NCBI RefSeq assembly: GCF_003122325.1
Contig: NZ_QFBC01000021.1
Span: 27,017 to 91,016 of the forward strand
Length of the DNA stretch: 64,000 bases
Reading direction: 5' to 3'
Source: Rhizobium album
Lineage (GTDB): Bacteria > Pseudomonadota > Alphaproteobacteria > Rhizobiales > Rhizobiaceae
Below, piece after piece: positions 19,378-31,723 of the stretch. The translations under genes and the position numbers were made by a program. Every line of letters begins with the position of its first letter. Within the stretch, counting starts at the first letter, position 1. The notes below the pieces were generated by a model. The model was not told the origin of the DNA. It did not search any database and saw nothing but the letters and a program-made list of their open reading frames with translations.

Positions 19378-20775
19378 TTATTGGCTGCGCTGCAACACAA
19401 CGGCATAAAATCCATCCAGCCCGCCGGCAAACCCTTCGTGAGCCGGCAACATGGCCGGCGTCGTGCGGAATGCGCCTTCGGCGGAGATCGCGTCTTCGAG
19501 GCCCGGCCAGTCCGTCGCGGCGACCGGAACACGGCGGACATCCGGCAGTTCGGCAAGGATACGCGCCACCATCGCCTCGCCTTCGAGCGGGTCGAGCGAG
19601 CAATTGGAGAAGACGACGAGGCCACCCGGCTTGACGAGCGTCAGGGCATGGCGGAGCAGCCGCTCCTGCACCGTCGCCAGCTTGGCGATATCCTGATGCC
19701 CCTTGGTCCAGAGCACATCGGGATGACGGCGCGTCGTGCCCGTGGACGAGCAGGGCGCATCGAGCAGGGCCGCGTCGAACAGTTCCTCGGGCTGGAAGGA
19801 GGCCATGTCGGCCTCCACCGTCCGTGCCGAAAAACCGAGCCGCGCCAGATTGCCGTCCAGCCGTTTCAGGCGATTGGCAGAGAGATCGAGCGCCGTCACC
19901 TCGGCGCCGGCCAGGATAAGCTGCGCCGTCTTGCCGCCCGGCGCGGCACAGAGATCGACGACCCGCTTGCCGGCAAGCGGACCGAACAGCCGGGCCGGCA
20001 GGCTCGCCGCCGCATCCTGCACCCACCATTGTCCTTCCGAAAAACCGGGAAGATCGGCAACGCTGCCATCGAAGGCGGCAAGCCGCACGCTGCCGGTGGG
20101 CAACACGATGCCGCCGAGCTTTTCCGCCCAGTAAGCCGCATCGCCCTTCACTGTCAGGTCGATGGCGGCGGGGCTGGTCTGCGCTTCGGAAATCCGCGCC
20201 GCCGCCTCACGACCATAGACCGCGGAAAGCCGGTCGAAAAACCATGACGGCATGGCGGGGATGGCAGCTGTCTGCGCCAGCAAGGCATCCTTCTCGCGCG
20301 CCATACGGCGCAAGACGGCGTTGACAAGGCCGGCAAAACGCCGGTTGCGCGGATCGCGGTTGGCCTGCTCCACGGCAAGGTCCACCGCCGAATGATCCGG
20401 CACGTCGAGATAGAGGATCTGTGCGGCGGCAACGGTCAAGACATGATCGAGAGCACGCGCGCCTTCGGGCAGCGGCGAGTCGAGCAGCGACGACAGCATC
20501 GCGCCGATGCGCGGCAGATGACGCAGCGCCGAGTTGAGAATGGCGCGCACCAAAGCGCGGTCGGCATCGTTCAACGCCTTGTAGGCCGGATTGCCATGTT
20601 CGGCATCGAGCATGCCGTCCAGAGAGACCCGCCGATCGACGACAGCGCCCAAAAGCTTGGCCGCCGCCGCCCGCGCTTCGAGACCCGGCTTGTCGTCGGG
20701 ACCGCTCGTTGCGTTGGTGGTGGCAGGCTGCTTTTTGCGCGGCCGGCGAAATGCCGGCTTGTTCTGTGACGTCAA
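19378..20775 (-). CDS. rsmB: RsmB-family rRNA (cytosine-C5) methyltransferase
   Basis: A 465-residue protein. A NusB-like RNA-binding domain (about residues 35-170) precedes a SAM-dependent methyltransferase domain with [13 protein letters not shown] (SAM loop), the motif-IV cysteine in [16 protein letters not shown] and the second conserved cysteine in [12 protein letters not shown]. The E. coli homolog makes m5C967 in 16S rRNA. Translation appears to begin at TTG 20775, since the frame has no ATG until inside the NusB domain. TTGA overlaps the htpX stop, so coupling is likely. The basic Lys/Arg-rich N-terminal extension (1-30) is typical of rhizobia. Confidence 0.9.
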   Translation of the reverse strand: MTSQNKPAFRRPRKKQPATTNATSGPDDKPGLEARAAAAKLLGAVVDRRVSLDGMLDAEHGNPAYKALNDADRALVRAILNSALRHLPRIGAMLSSLLDSPLPEGARALDHVLTVAAAQILYLDVPDHSAVDLAVEQANRDPRNRRFAGLVNAVLRRMAREKDALLAQTAAIPAMPSWFFDRLSAVYGREAAARISEAQTSPAAIDLTVKGDAAYWAEKLGGIVLPTGSVRLAAFDGSVADLPGFSEGQWWVQDAAASLPARLFGPLAGKRVVDLCAAPGGKTAQLILAGAEVTALDLSANRLKRLDGNLARLGFSARTVEADMASFQPEELFDAALLDAPCSSTGTTRRHPDVLWTKGHQDIAKLATVQERLLRHALTLVKPGGLVVFSNCSLDPLEGEAMVARILAELPDVRRVPVAATDWPGLEDAISAEGAFRTTPAMLPAHEGFAGGLDGFYAVVLQRSQ

Positions 20776-21734
20776 GACCAGGGACCTTTGGGTGGCTGAG
20801 AGTTGCCGCGACCCCAGCCTGTCGGCGGAACGGAGCGCGATTTTCGCACCGCAGTATCAGCTTGCGACGTCGGCGTCGAGGCCGGGCGGGTTTCCTGCGC
20901 CATGCGCTGCAGCGCCGCGATGCGGTTTTCGGTGTTCGGATGGGTCGAGAACAGATTGTCCATGCGTTCGCCCGACAGCGGATTGATGATGAACATATGC
21001 GCCGTGGCGGGATTGCGCTCGGCATCGTCATTGTGGATGTGCTGGGCTGCACCGGCGATCTTGCCGAGCGCCGAGGCAAGCCAGAGCGGGTTGCCGCAAA
21101 TTTCCGCGCCGCGCCGGTCGGCGGAATATTCGCAGGTGCGGCTGATCGCCATTTGCACCAGCATCGCCGCCAGCGGCGCCACGATCATGGCGACGATCAC
21201 GCCGATGGCGCCGAACGGATTGTTGTTATTGTTGCGATTGCCGCCGAAGAGGAAGGCAAAGTTGCCGAGCATGGAAATGGCACCGGCCAGCGTTGCCGTG
21301 ATGGTCATGGTCAGCGTATCGCGGTTCTGGACATGCGCCAGTTCATGCGCCATGACGCCGGCCACCTCCTGCGGCGTCAATGCGCGCAGAAGGCCCGTCG
21401 ACGCGGCGACCGCAGCGTTTTGCGGATTGCGGCCAGTGGCAAAGGCATTCGGCTGCGGGCTGTCGTAGAGATAGACGCGCGGCATCGGCAGGCCGGCATT
21501 CCTGGAAAGGTCGCGGATGATGCCGTAAAATTCCGGGGCGTTGCGTTCGTCGATTTCCTGGGCGCGGTAGGCCGAAAGCACCATGCGATCGGAATTCCAA
21601 TAGGAAAAGAAGTTCATGCCAGCCGCCACGACGAAGGCAATCAGCATGCCGGATTGTCCGCCAATGAGATAACCGACTCCCATGAACAGGGCTGTCATGA
21701 AGGCAAGCAGCATGGCAGTACGCATGAGATTCAT
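20772..21734 (-). CDS. htpX: Membrane zinc metalloprotease HtpX
   Basis: A 320-residue M48B protease of the inner membrane. Two N-terminal helices (about 4-22 and 28-48) precede the catalytic HELAH motif in [14 protein letters not shown], with ERNP and [11 protein letters not shown] supplying the third zinc ligand. Two more helices lie in the middle. It degrades misfolded membrane proteins together with FtsH. There is a C-terminal, Ser/Pro/Arg-rich extension beyond the protease domain. ATG 21734 has TTGGAG upstream. The stop overlaps the rsmB start by four bases. Confidence 0.95.
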   Translation of the reverse strand: MNLMRTAMLLAFMTALFMGVGYLIGGQSGMLIAFVVAAGMNFFSYWNSDRMVLSAYRAQEIDERNAPEFYGIIRDLSRNAGLPMPRVYLYDSPQPNAFATGRNPQNAAVAASTGLLRALTPQEVAGVMAHELAHVQNRDTLTMTITATLAGAISMLGNFAFLFGGNRNNNNNPFGAIGVIVAMIVAPLAAMLVQMAISRTCEYSADRRGAEICGNPLWLASALGKIAGAAQHIHNDDAERNPATAHMFIINPLSGERMDNLFSTHPNTENRIAALQRMAQETRPASTPTSQADTAVRKSRSVPPTGWGRGNSQPPKGPWS

Positions 21735-21863
21735 GTCGGTCTCCAAGGTTGTCATCCGGCAGGGTCGAGGCGGCATTTGGGGCCGGCGCTTTTCTTTCTC
21801 CCCCAAGGCTCCTATGATTTGGTTATTCAGCCGCGATTTTCAATGTTTTTACGGAATAGAGCC

Positions 21864-22088
21864 ATGGCGGAAGCCCAAGCCGACAATGACAACAGCGAAA
21901 GCTCCAGCACATTGCACGAAACCGGCAAACACTTGCCTCCCGCCGCTCTGCGCGCCCTGAAGGAAGCAGAGGAACGTCGCCAGGCGGAAAACGAAGCGTC
22001 CTTGCCGAAAGAGATCGGCGGCCGCGGCGGCGCCGACCCGGCACGGTTCGGCGACTGGGAAATCAACGGCCGGGCCATCGATTTCTAA
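21864..22088 (+). CDS. DUF1674 protein, SDHAF4-like succinate dehydrogenase assembly factor
   Basis: A 74-residue soluble protein ending in KEIGGRGGADPARFGDWEINGRAIDF-type residues, the DUF1674 signature shared with mitochondrial SDHAF4/Sdh8, which binds the flavinated SDH flavoprotein. The N-terminal half is charged and probably disordered. ATG 21864 has GGAATAGAG upstream; an in-frame ATG 21 bases earlier (21843) is an alternative. It is divergent from htpX and followed at once by an inverted repeat. The function in bacteria is inferred from the family. Confidence 0.8.
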   Translation: MAEAQADNDNSESSSTLHETGKHLPPAALRALKEAEERRQAENEASLPKEIGGRGGADPARFGDWEINGRAIDF

Positions 22089-22135
22089 GGATATAATTCC
22101 TATTGACCGGCGCCATTTTTAGGAATTATATCCTT
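22087..22135. repeat. Perfect 15-bp inverted repeat
   Basis: AAGGATATAATTCCT (22087-22101) is repeated exactly in reverse complement as AGGAATTATATCCTT (22121-22135) with a 19-base spacer. Each arm also contains TATAAT, on the plus strand in the left arm and on the minus strand in the right arm. It begins on the DUF1674 stop codon and ends 2 bases before the nuclease start. It could be an operator, a terminator or a pair of divergent -10 elements. Confidence 0.75.
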
Positions 22136-22137
22136 GT

Positions 22138-22638
22138 ATGGATATATTCTCAAATCGGCTGCGGATGCTTCTGTTTGCCTGCTTCTTTGGCAGCGCCAGC
22201 TTTTTTGCGGTGCAGGGCGAAACCTGGAGCCGCGAGCAGGGCGTGATAGCCGGTCCCGTCGAAGCTCAGGTGATCCGCGTCATCGATGGCGATACCTTGC
22301 TGGTGGAGGCACGCCCATGGCCGCAACAGCGGATCGAGGTCTATGTCCGCTTGCGCGGCATCGATACGCCCGAATTGCGGGCACGCTGCGCGCAATCGAG
22401 AAATGCCGCACTACAGGCTAAAAAACTTCTTGCGGATCTTGCTTCAGAAAACCCGACCCTCTGGCTTCGAGATATTTCCGGTGACAAATATTTCGGCCGC
22501 ATCGTCGCCGACGTCACATTCGCAAGTGGCGTGAATCCGGCTGAGGCCCTTTTGTTTGCCGGATATGCCAGGACCTATGATGGCGGTCGCAAAGACGGCG
22601 AAACATGTTCGGCCGTCAACGAGACGGCATTTCCGTAA
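22138..22638 (+). CDS. Thermonuclease (SNase-like) family protein
   Basis: A 166-residue protein with an N-terminal hydrophobic signal (about 8-26) and a staphylococcal-nuclease OB fold. Catalytic-site residues are recognisable: the acidic pair in VIDGDT (49-54), arginines in YVRLRGIDTPEL (69-80) with E79, and R in YFGRIVADV. It ends soon after the core (FAGYARTYDGG). It is probably a secreted or periplasmic DNA/RNA nuclease. No clear ribosome binding site is seen because the inverted repeat runs almost to the ATG. Confidence 0.85.
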   Translation: MDIFSNRLRMLLFACFFGSASFFAVQGETWSREQGVIAGPVEAQVIRVIDGDTLLVEARPWPQQRIEVYVRLRGIDTPELRARCAQSRNAALQAKKLLADLASENPTLWLRDISGDKYFGRIVADVTFASGVNPAEALLFAGYARTYDGGRKDGETCSAVNETAFP

Positions 22639-22710
22639 AACAATGCCGCCGCAATATGCGTGGCTTCGGCCTTCGAACCTGCGCAAAAACAAGAGATGAC
22701 GTGTCACAAG

Positions 22711-22743
22711 AAAAACCCGGCCGCCACAAAGGAAGCCGGGTTT
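22711..22743. terminator. Bidirectional terminator between nuclease gene and acsA
   Basis: AAACCCGGC / GCCGGGTTT form a 9-bp stem with a 13-base loop. On the minus strand it continues GGGTTTTTC, which suits acsA termination. The nuclease gene converges from the other side. Confidence 0.75.
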
Positions 22744-22769
22744 CGGTGTGAAAGCGTTGGTGACGGCGC

Positions 22770-24728
22770 TTATGCCGCGTCGGCGCGGTTCTGGCGATTG
22801 GCGATCAGGTCGTCGACGACTCCGGGATCGGCCAGCGTCGAGGTATCGCCGAGCGCGCCGAAATCGTCTTCGGCGATCTTGCGCAGGATGCGGCGCATGA
22901 TCTTGCCGGAGCGGGTTTTCGGCAGGCCGGGCGCGAACTGGATTTTATCCGGCGTGGCGATCGGGCCGATTTCCTTGCGGACATGCTTGACGAGTTCCTG
23001 CCGCAAGGCATCCGTGCCCTGCTCGCCGGCCATCAGCGAGACGTAGCAGTAGATGCCCTGACCCTTGAGGCCGTGCGGGTAACCGACGACGGCAGCTTCG
23101 GAAACGAGGTGATGCGACACAAGCGCCGATTCCACTTCCGCCGTGCCGAGACGATGCCCCGAGACGTTGAGAACGTCATCGACGCGGCCGGTGATCCAAT
23201 AATAACCATCCTCGTCGCGACGGCAGCCGTCACCGGTGAAATATTTGCCCTTGTAGGTCGAGAAATAGGTCTGGATGAAACGCTGGTGATCGCCGTAGAC
23301 GGAGCGCATCTGGCCGGGCCAGCTGTCGGTGATGCAGAGATTGCCGTCGGCCGCCCCTTCCAGCACCTTGCCTTCGTTGTCGACGAGCTGCGGCTGGACA
23401 CCGAAGAACGGCTTCGTCGCCGAACCCGGCTTCAGATCCGTAACGCCCGGCAGCGGGCTGATCAGGATGCCGCCGGTTTCCGTCTGCCACCAGGTATCGA
23501 CCACAGGCGATTTCTGCTCGCCGACGACATTGTAGTACCATTCCCAGGCCTCCGGATTGATCGGTTCGCCGACCGATCCGAGCAGCCGCAGCGAAGCGCG
23601 CGACGAGCGCTTGACGAAATGGTCGCCGGCGCCCATCAGCGCACGGATCGCCGTCGGCGCCGTGTAGAAGATGTTGACCTTGTGCTTGTCGATGACTTCC
23701 CAGAAGCGGCCCTGGTCGGGGAAATTCGGCACGCCTTCGAACATCAGCGTCGTCGCCGCATTGGCGAGCGGACCGTAGACGATGTAGGAATGACCGGTCA
23801 CCCAGCCCACATCCGCCGTGCACCAGTAGACGTCGCCATCGCGATAATCGAAGACGTATTGATGCGTCATCGAGGCGTAGACGAGATAACCGCCGGTGGT
23901 GTGCAGCACGCCCTTCGGCTTGCCGGTCGAACCCGAGGTATAGAGAATGAACAACGGATCTTCCGCCTTCATCTTCACCGGCGGGCAATCCGGCTTCACC
24001 GTGTTGATTTCCTGGTGATACCAGAGGTCGCGGCCCGGCGCCCAGCCGGTCTTGCCGCCGGTGCGGCGCACGACGAGCACCTTGTTGACGATCACGTGGT
24101 TCTTGGCGGCGATGTCGATGGCGGTATCGGTGTTTTCTTTCAGCGGGATCGGCTTGCCGCCGCGCACGCCCTCATCGCAGGTGATGACGAAGGTCGATTC
24201 GCAGTCGACGATACGGCCGGCCAGCGCATCGGGGGAGAAGCCGCCGAAGACGACGGAATGAATGGCGCCGATACGGGCGCAGGCCAGCATCGCATAGGCC
24301 GCTTCCGGGATCATCGGCATGTAGATGGTCACCCGGTCGCCCTTCTTGACGCCGTGCTTCTTCAACACGTTGGCGAGGCGACACACCTGGTCGTAGAGCT
24401 GGTTGTAGGTGATCTTCTTGTCGACATAGGGGTTGTCGCCTTCCCAGATGATCGCGGTCTTTTCACCATGCGTCTTCAGGTGGCGGTCGATGCAGTTGTA
24501 GGAGACGTTGGTAATACCGTCTTCGTACCACTTGATGGAAACCTTGCCGGTGAACGACGTGTTCTTGACCTTGGTATAGGGTTTGAACCAGTCGATGCGC
24601 TTGCCATGCTTGCCCCAGAAGCGATCAGGATCTTCGACACTCTCGGTATACCATTTCTGATAGGTATCGCCGTCGATGAGCGCGCGGCTTTTTGCCGATT
24701 TAAGAACCGGATAAAGCTTGGCTGACAT
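22770..24728 (-). CDS. acsA: Acetyl-CoA synthetase
   Basis: A 652-residue AMP-forming acetate-CoA ligase. It has the adenylation P-loop [29 protein letters not shown], the hinge [18 protein letters not shown] and the catalytic, acetylation-regulated lysine in [15 protein letters not shown] near the C-terminus. It activates acetate for the TCA cycle and lipid synthesis. ATG 24728 follows an excellent GGGAGGAG; five further upstream codons are not used. It is divergent from trcR, and the shared region has a small dyad that could be an operator. Confidence 0.97.
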   Translation of the reverse strand: MSAKLYPVLKSAKSRALIDGDTYQKWYTESVEDPDRFWGKHGKRIDWFKPYTKVKNTSFTGKVSIKWYEDGITNVSYNCIDRHLKTHGEKTAIIWEGDNPYVDKKITYNQLYDQVCRLANVLKKHGVKKGDRVTIYMPMIPEAAYAMLACARIGAIHSVVFGGFSPDALAGRIVDCESTFVITCDEGVRGGKPIPLKENTDTAIDIAAKNHVIVNKVLVVRRTGGKTGWAPGRDLWYHQEINTVKPDCPPVKMKAEDPLFILYTSGSTGKPKGVLHTTGGYLVYASMTHQYVFDYRDGDVYWCTADVGWVTGHSYIVYGPLANAATTLMFEGVPNFPDQGRFWEVIDKHKVNIFYTAPTAIRALMGAGDHFVKRSSRASLRLLGSVGEPINPEAWEWYYNVVGEQKSPVVDTWWQTETGGILISPLPGVTDLKPGSATKPFFGVQPQLVDNEGKVLEGAADGNLCITDSWPGQMRSVYGDHQRFIQTYFSTYKGKYFTGDGCRRDEDGYYWITGRVDDVLNVSGHRLGTAEVESALVSHHLVSEAAVVGYPHGLKGQGIYCYVSLMAGEQGTDALRQELVKHVRKEIGPIATPDKIQFAPGLPKTRSGKIMRRILRKIAEDDFGALGDTSTLADPGVVDDLIANRQNRADAA

Positions 24729-24799
24729 GAACTCCTCCCTCATGTTGATGCCATTATCTATGTGCGACCTTCATAGCAGGTCAACCCGTTCCGGCAATT

Positions 24800-24818
24800 A
24801 GACAAAGGTCATTTGTCT
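24800..24818. promoter_or_regulatory. Dyad AGACAAA-N5-TTTGTCT in the acsA-trcR intergenic region
   Basis: A perfect 7-bp inverted repeat with a 5-base spacer, lying about 72 bases upstream of acsA and 115 bases upstream of trcR. The size and symmetry suit a dimeric regulator. No factor can be named from sequence. Confidence 0.45.
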
Positions 24819-24932
24819 CTTGGAGAATTGCAATTATGACACAATGCCTATATAGAGCAGTCTAATTTCCGGAAATTTGTGGTGATACCACGTCCCGCGA
24901 CCCCGGCGCGGGCCGACAGAAGGACTATATCC

Positions 24933-25634
24933 ATGGCTCAACAACTGCTCATGCCGAAGGCGACGGCCGTGTGGCTGGTCGATAACACCGCATTGTCTTT
25001 CGACCAGATCGCCCAGTTCTGCAAACTGCACCCGCTGGAAGTGAAGGCGATTGCCGACGGTGAAGCTTCGCAGGGCATCAAGGGCCTCGATCCGATCTCG
25101 ACCGGCCAGCTTTCGCGCGAAGAAATCGCCCGCGGCGAAGCCAACATCAACCACAAGCTCAAGCTTTCCGATCCGAAGGTGCGCGTGCCGGAATCGAAGC
25201 GCAAGGGGCCGCGCTACACACCGGTTTCCAAGCGCCAGGATCGTCCGAACGCCATTCTCTGGCTGGTGCGCAACCATCCCGAACTCAAGGACGCCCAGAT
25301 CTCCCGCCTGGTCGGCACCACCAAGTCGACGATCGAGCAGATCCGCGAGCGCACCCACTGGAATGCCGCCAACCTGACGCCGATGGATCCGGTGACGCTT
25401 GGCCTGTGCAGCCAGATCGATCTGGATTTCGAAGTCGAAAAGGCCGCCAAGGGCCGTCCGCTGCCGACCGCCGCCGAGCTCGGCGCCACCCTGCAGCCGA
25501 CCCAGGAAACCGAACGCCTCGGCTTCAGCTACGATCGGGAAGAAGAAAAAGAGATCGACGCCGACGCCGTCTTCGCCAAGCTCAAGTCGCTCAAGTCGAC
25601 GCGCACAGACGAAGACGAGGACGATCAATACTGA
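24933..25634 (+). CDS. trcR: Cell-cycle transcriptional regulator TrcR (DUF1013)
   Basis: A 233-residue protein beginning MAQQLLMPKATAVWLVDNT, the DUF1013 hallmark, followed by an HTH-like segment (SFDQIAQFCKLHPLEVKAIADGE). A second HTH-like part lies at SRLVGTTKSTIEQIRERTHW. The acidic C-terminus ends DEDEDDQY. The family is almost restricted to Alphaproteobacteria, is usually essential, and in Caulobacter has been named TrcR, a cell-cycle regulator associated with RNA polymerase. ATG 24933 has AGAAGGAC upstream; the in-frame extension to 24879 is rejected. A strong bidirectional terminator follows. Confidence 0.88.
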   Translation: MAQQLLMPKATAVWLVDNTALSFDQIAQFCKLHPLEVKAIADGEASQGIKGLDPISTGQLSREEIARGEANINHKLKLSDPKVRVPESKRKGPRYTPVSKRQDRPNAILWLVRNHPELKDAQISRLVGTTKSTIEQIRERTHWNAANLTPMDPVTLGLCSQIDLDFEVEKAAKGRPLPTAAELGATLQPTQETERLGFSYDREEEKEIDADAVFAKLKSLKSTRTDEDEDDQY

Positions 25635-25659
25635 TCGTCGCGTCGCGAAAGACGAACGC

Positions 25660-25698
25660 AAAAGCCCGCAACGCCTGAACGGTGCTGCGGGCTTTTTT
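25660..25698. terminator. Bidirectional terminator between trcR and prpE
   Basis: AAAGCCCGCA / TGCGGGCTTT is a perfect 10-bp stem with TTTTTT following on the plus strand and an A-rich side that gives TTTTGCG on the minus strand. Confidence 0.85.
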
Positions 25699-25706
25699 CG
25701 TTTGCT

Positions 25707-27620
25707 TCAACCGGGATGATGCAGGCCGCGTCCCTGCAGCACGGCGGTGATCTCTTCGAGAATGACCGGATCGTCGATGGTCGCCGGCATTTTCCACGGC
25801 AGGCCGTCGGCGATCTTCTGCATGGTACCGCGCAGGATCTTTCCCGAGCGGGTTTTTGGCAGGCGCTGGACGATCATCACCGACTTGAAGGCGGCGACCG
25901 GGCCGATTTCCTCGCGCACCAGCGAAATCACCTCGCGTTCGATCTCCCTGACATCCCGCGCCACCTTGTTCTTCAGCACCAGGAAACCGCAGGGCACCTG
26001 GCCCTTCAATTCATCGGCAATGCCGATCACGGCGCATTCCGCGACGTCAGGGTGAAGGGCGCAGGCTTCTTCCATCGCGCCGGTCGACAGGCGATGGCCG
26101 GCGCAATTGATGATGTCGTCGGTGCGGGCCATGATGAACATGTAGCCGTCTTCATCCATGTAGCCGGCATCAGCGGTCTTGTAGTAACCGGGAAATTCCT
26201 CCAGGCAGGCGGCGCGAAACCGCTCGTCGGCGTTCCAGAACGTCACGAGGTTGCCGGGTGGCAGCGGCAGCCGGACGACGATGTTGCCGAGCGTACCTGC
26301 CGGCACCGGATGGCCTTCGTCATCCAGCACCTCGATCGTATAGCCGGGCAAGGGAACGGCGGGCGAGCCGTATTTGACCGGCAGCAACCCCAGGCCCAGC
26401 GGGTTGGCCGCCACCGGCCAGCCGGTTTCCGTCTGCCACCAATGGTCGATCACCGGGACGTCGAGAATGCGTTCGGCCCATTTGATGGTTTCCGAATCAG
26501 CCCGTTCACCAGCGAGAAACAGGGCACGAAAGCCGGATAGATCGTATTTCCGGGCAAATTCCCCCTCGGGATCGTCGCGGCGGATGGCGCGGAAGGCCGT
26601 CGGCGCGGTGAACATCACCTTGACATCGTGATCGGCGATCACCCGCCAATAGGTGCCGGCATCGGGCGTGCCGACCGGCTTGCCTTCGAACAGGATGGTG
26701 GTGTTGCCCGCCAGCAGCGGGCCGTAAACGATGTAGGAATGGCCGACCACCCAACCGATATCCGACGCCGCCCAGAAGACCTCGCCGGGCTTGACGCCGT
26801 AGATGTTCTCCATGCTCCATTTCAGCGCCACCATGTGGCCGCCATTGTCGCGGACCACACCCTTCGGCTGGCCGGTCGTGCCGGAGGTGTAGAGAATGTA
26901 GAGCGGATCGGTTGCCTTGACCGGCGTGCAGGCAACGCTGGTACCGGCAGCTTTTTCCGCGGCCACCGCGCTGGTAAAATCGACATCGCGGCCGGGTTTC
27001 AGCTCCGCCTGCAATTCCGGTCGCTGCAGCACCAGGCAGTGTTCCGGCTTGATCCTGGCGAGTTCGATGGCGTGGTCGACAAGCGGCATATAGGCGACCG
27101 TGCGGCCCGGCTCCAGCCCGCAACTGGCGGCGATGATCAGCTTGGCGTCGAAATCGTCGATGCGCGTTGCCAGTTCATGCGCCGCAAAGCCACCGAACAC
27201 GACCGAATGAATGGCGCCGAGCCGGGCGCAGGCCAGCATCGAAAATACCGCTTCCGGAACCATCGGCATGTAGAGGATGACACGGTCGCCCTTGCCGACG
27301 CCGAGGCGGCGCAGGGCGGCGGAAACGGCCACGACCTCGGCCAGCATCTCCTCATAGGTGAAACTGGCAACCTTGCCGGTCATCGGGCTGTCGTAGATCA
27401 GCGCCTTCTGGCCGCCGCGTCCATCGGCCACATGGCGATCGACGCAGTTGAAACAGGTATTGGTTTCCGCGCCGATGAACCAGCGCCCGTAAACGCCATC
27501 TCCGGCGTCGAAGACGGTATCGGCCGGTCGGGACCAATGAAGCGTTTCGGCGATCCCCCTCCAGAAACCTTCAGGATCGGCCTGCCACGCCGCATAGGTT
27601 TGGGCATAAGTGCTTTGCAT
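25707..27620 (-). CDS. prpE: Propionyl-CoA synthetase
   Basis: A 637-residue AMP-forming acyl-CoA ligase, a paralog of acsA. It has YTSGTTGQPKGVVRDNGGH (P-loop), DHWWQTETGWP, ARTDDIINCAGHRLSTGAMEE and the regulatory lysine in [15 protein letters not shown]. The N-terminus (YAAWQADPEGFWRGIAETLHW) and the segment FNCVDRHVADGRG are closer to PrpE than to AcsA. It probably activates propionate for the methylmalonyl-CoA route. ATG 27620 has GGAGGAAAGA upstream. It stands alone on the minus strand. Confidence 0.85.
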   Translation of the reverse strand: MQSTYAQTYAAWQADPEGFWRGIAETLHWSRPADTVFDAGDGVYGRWFIGAETNTCFNCVDRHVADGRGGQKALIYDSPMTGKVASFTYEEMLAEVVAVSAALRRLGVGKGDRVILYMPMVPEAVFSMLACARLGAIHSVVFGGFAAHELATRIDDFDAKLIIAASCGLEPGRTVAYMPLVDHAIELARIKPEHCLVLQRPELQAELKPGRDVDFTSAVAAEKAAGTSVACTPVKATDPLYILYTSGTTGQPKGVVRDNGGHMVALKWSMENIYGVKPGEVFWAASDIGWVVGHSYIVYGPLLAGNTTILFEGKPVGTPDAGTYWRVIADHDVKVMFTAPTAFRAIRRDDPEGEFARKYDLSGFRALFLAGERADSETIKWAERILDVPVIDHWWQTETGWPVAANPLGLGLLPVKYGSPAVPLPGYTIEVLDDEGHPVPAGTLGNIVVRLPLPPGNLVTFWNADERFRAACLEEFPGYYKTADAGYMDEDGYMFIMARTDDIINCAGHRLSTGAMEEACALHPDVAECAVIGIADELKGQVPCGFLVLKNKVARDVREIEREVISLVREEIGPVAAFKSVMIVQRLPKTRSGKILRGTMQKIADGLPWKMPATIDDPVILEEITAVLQGRGLHHPG

Positions 27621-27727
27621 TCTTTCCTCCCGGTATGCAAACGCCAAGCTGTAAACAGCCTAGCCCCATTTACCGGGGGAATACAGGGCCTGGAAAGCAA
27701 GACCAAAGCCCTAGGCATAAAGACCAA

Positions 27728-28390
27728 TCAGCGGCTGCCGAAAATCGCCGACCCGACCCGCACACCTGTAGCGCCGAAGGCAATCGCCGTCTCGTAGTCG
27801 CCGGACATGCCCATCGACAGCTTTTCGACGCCCGCCTCTGTGGCCAGTCTTGCCAGCAGGGCAAAATGCGGCCCGGGATTTTCATCCGCCGGCGGAATAC
27901 ACATCAGTCCTTCGATCTCAAGCGCCAGTTCACCGCGGCAAAGCGCCACGAAAGCCGGCAGCTCGTCCGGCGCGATGCCGGCCTTCTGCGGCTCCAGGCC
28001 GGTGTTGACCTGGATATAGAGCCGCGGCGTGCGTCCCTGCCGCTGCATTTCCGCGGCCAGCGCCCGGGCGATCTTTTCCCGGTCCACCGTCTCGATGACG
28101 TCGAACAGCGCCACCGCCTCCGCCGCCTTGTTGGATTGCAGCGGCCCGATGAGATGCAGCTCGATGCCCAAAGTTTCCGCCTTCAGCTGCGGCCACTTGC
28201 CCCGGCTTTCCTGCACACGGTTTTCGCCGAAGACCCGTTGCCCGGCGGCGATGGCCGGACGAATATCGTCGGCTTCGAATGTCTTGGAGACGGCAACAAG
28301 CGTCACCGCGCCCGCGGGGCGGCCTGCCTTCCGTTCGGCGGCTGTTATCCGGCCTTTCACCGCCTCGAGACGTTCTTGCAATTGCGTCAT
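27728..28390 (-). CDS. YggS-family PLP homeostasis protein
   Basis: A 220-residue single-domain TIM-barrel that binds pyridoxal phosphate, like the N-terminal domain of alanine racemase but without racemase activity. The PLP lysine is in TLVAVSKTFEADDI near residue 35, and HLIGPLQSNK and SMGMSGDYETAIAFGATGVRVGSAIFG are family signatures. It buffers PLP and affects amino-acid metabolism. It is divergent from leuS with about 180 bases between them, where I see no other feature. Confidence 0.93.
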   Translation of the reverse strand: MTQLQERLEAVKGRITAAERKAGRPAGAVTLVAVSKTFEADDIRPAIAAGQRVFGENRVQESRGKWPQLKAETLGIELHLIGPLQSNKAAEAVALFDVIETVDREKIARALAAEMQRQGRTPRLYIQVNTGLEPQKAGIAPDELPAFVALCRGELALEIEGLMCIPPADENPGPHFALLARLATEAGVEKLSMGMSGDYETAIAFGATGVRVGSAIFGSR

Positions 28391-28572
28391 GCCATCCTCA
28401 TCTGTCGCATGGTTCTCTGCGTTAGCTAAACCTTCGCCTCACCGTTGCCAAGCTTCGGTGCTCCACCCGTGATAAACTTTGCCTGACCCGGCCGGCGGAA
28501 AACTTGACGCTTGGACGGTTTCATGATGAAGGTCACGGCCAATTCTCCCTGATTTCCTGGAATATCGATCCC

Positions 28573-31203
<2,631 letters not shown>

Positions 31204-31204
31204 C

Positions 31205-31714
31205 GTGAGCGTGAAATTTCTCCGGAAAGGCAGCACCGCTGTCGTCATCGCCCTGGCGCTGCTTGCGAGCAGTTGCCAGGTGCGCCCGCTTTATTCCGAA
31301 TCGACCGGTGTCGCGCGGAACCTGGCGGCGATCTCCTATTCACCGGCCGGTAGCCGCGTCGGGCAGCAAGTCCGCAACCGCCTGATCTTCCTGACCTCCG
31401 GCGGCGCCGGAGAGCCGGCGAGAGCCGATTACGACGTTCAGCTGACTGTCGCCAGCTATGTCACCGGCGTTCTGCTGGTCGAATCCTCCGATACGGCCCG
31501 CGCGGGCCAGATCGTCGTCAACGGCGATTACACGATGCGGCGCGTTTCAGACGGACAGGTGCTGCGCACCGGACATCGTTCGGCCACATCGCTGGTCGAC
31601 TTCCCCGTCCAGGAATTCGCCAAGCTGCGGGCGATCCGCGATGCCGAAAACCGTGCGGCCCGGGAACTGGCGGAGCTGATCCGGACCGATCTGGCCATCG
31701 CGCTTGGCCGGTAA
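31205..31714 (+). CDS. lptE: LPS-assembly lipoprotein LptE
   Basis: A small outer-membrane lipoprotein of about 169 residues. The signal sequence VVIALALLASSC ends in a lipobox-like LASSC, followed by QVRPLYSE, typical of rhizobial LptE. LptE plugs the LptD barrel that inserts LPS. The start is uncertain: TTG 31193 (overlapping leuS by 11), GTG 31205 and GTG 31211 are in frame, and none has a good RBS, suggesting coupling to leuS. Placement between leuS and holA is the standard lptE location. Confidence 0.85.
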   Translation: MSVKFLRKGSTAVVIALALLASSCQVRPLYSESTGVARNLAAISYSPAGSRVGQQVRNRLIFLTSGGAGEPARADYDVQLTVASYVTGVLLVESSDTARAGQIVVNGDYTMRRVSDGQVLRTGHRSATSLVDFPVQEFAKLRAIRDAENRAARELAELIRTDLAIALGR

Positions 31715-31723
31715 GGCTGTTCC

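Noticed and set aside
22983..24725. A 580-codon plus-strand frame opposite acsA
   Set aside because: Antisense shadow of acetyl-CoA synthetase.
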